Shown here: in pieces, positions 63,368-64,000 of the stretch | Layout: each line of letters opens with the position of its first letter | Numbering within the stretch: position 1 is the first letter of the stretch | Source: Seminavis robusta | Lineage: Eukaryota; Bacillariophyta; Bacillariophyceae; Naviculales; Naviculaceae | Assembly: GCA_903772945.1 (NCBI GenBank) | Contig: CAICTM010000089.1 | Coordinates: 1 to 64,000, forward strand | Direction of reading: 5' to 3' | DNA length: 64,000 nucleotides | Program-made: the position numbers and the translations under genes | Notes under the pieces: generated by a model | Databases searched by the model: none | Told to the model about the DNA's origin: nothing | What the model saw: only the letters and a program-made list of their open reading frames with translations

Positions 63368-64000
63368 ACTCACTCGACTCAGAAACACTGCATAGGATGG
63401 ATTCAAAGCCAGCTAAACGGTAAACGATCCAGGTTTTCCGGTGTTGCTGGTTGTCTGAACTTGCTCTGCAAGAAATCAACGATGGAGTGGATCCAAGTTG
63501 TGGTTTTTCACAATGATTGCTTGGAATGGTTTCATCTAAAGCAGAAGAAGCATCCAGAAGTTGTTTCTAGCTATTAATAGAAGAAAAGGCATTTAAATCT
63601 GCTTCTGGAAAAGTCCAGATTCAGACATCAAACGTTGCATTTGCAGCCAAAAAGAGGTCGCCTGCTGATTTTGATGGCAGCCAGGTAACAATGCATAAGC
63701 AAAACTTGAATTTGTCCTCCTGTTGCCAAGCAAATTGCTGCATTGGTAAAATGAACTAGCTGATGCAATGGTGTTACTTCTTTTCCCAAAATGTTCCAGT
63801 TTGATATTACAGAAAGTGGCTGGACGACAAAGCAGTGACCGAATCTAGAGTTCCGAGAAAGTACCAATGATGCTGTCACACAACGTGCTGTGATACTAGT
63901 ATGCCCAGAAACCAGCTTGTTTATCTATGTGTACGAAGTTATTTTGTCTCTCCCTTTCATGCCGTGCATGTCGGGGACTCCTCCTCGCTGCCCACGTAGC

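Larger units (their letters stand above)
59459..64000. other. 4.5 kb gene-poor region
   Basis: Open frames here (for example 61667-62131 minus, 62771-63103 plus) show no motif or coding character, and none is called. The region holds the palindromes at 60475-60500 and 63333-63367 and the direct repeat at 62201-62255. A gene entering from the right edge cannot be ruled out. Confidence 0.4.

Overview
The window looks like nuclear DNA of a pennate diatom, with a large, repeat-rich genome of the Seminavis kind. Evidence: intron-poor genes with short GT-AG introns (68-151 bp), a CoDi-type Ty1/copia tail, PIF/Harbinger and Merlin/ISXO2 DNA transposons, an Ambal/RTE-like LINE tail, kinesin-light-chain-type TPR relics, and a GKWT-type domain known from stramenopiles. 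The organism assignment is an inference from gene content.

Left third (1-21.1 kb): a broken copia tail (0.3-1.3 kb), an SR-rich unknown protein (4.5-6.4 kb) with a paralogue at 28.3-29.8 kb, a decayed TPR pseudogene (6.6-7.3 kb), an SPF30/SMNDC1-like splicing factor lacking its Tudor domain (7.7-8.3 kb), a two-helix membrane protein whose 3' end has been copied to 14.4-14.7 kb, a two-exon unknown gene (10.3-11.8 kb) whose C-terminus seems frame-broken, a dead Harbinger transposase (13.1-14.0 kb), a leucine-rich RNI-like protein, a four-exon FAAH-type amidase (17.2-19.4 kb) with a complete Ser-Ser-Lys triad, and a two-exon CRAL-TRIO protein (20.0-21.1 kb).

Middle (23.5-43 kb): a membrane-anchored TupA-like ATP-grasp protein and a Nudix hydrolase, transcribed divergently from a 0.6 kb spacer; a strong 29-bp inverted repeat; a small secreted Cys-rich peptide; the second SR-rich paralogue; a LINE tail; a CLN3/battenin transporter; a TenA thiaminase II; a 374-bp MITE with 23-bp perfect terminal repeats; and a dispersed cluster of small, basic, disordered proteins sharing an N-terminal [IV][FY]VP motif, an RW[SN] motif and a PPRQPSR motif (32.7, 37.9, 39.2 and 42.6 kb, plus a fragment at 38.6 kb). 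This family, which I cannot place in any known one, is the best candidate for something undescribed.

Right third (44-64 kb): two paralogous eight-helix membrane proteins with a conserved intron (44.4 and 50.0 kb) flank an unknown 588-aa protein; then a GKWT-domain putative regulator, a coiled-coil unknown, and an apparently intact Merlin/ISXO2 transposase with a spliceosomal intron. The last 4.5 kb has no gene I can support but carries two long near-perfect palindromes. Short palindromes (TACCGGTA, CTAGCTAG) and GAGTC runs recur through the spacers. No rRNA, tRNA or CRISPR was seen. Many neighbouring genes have unrelated functions, so no operon-like logic is claimed.
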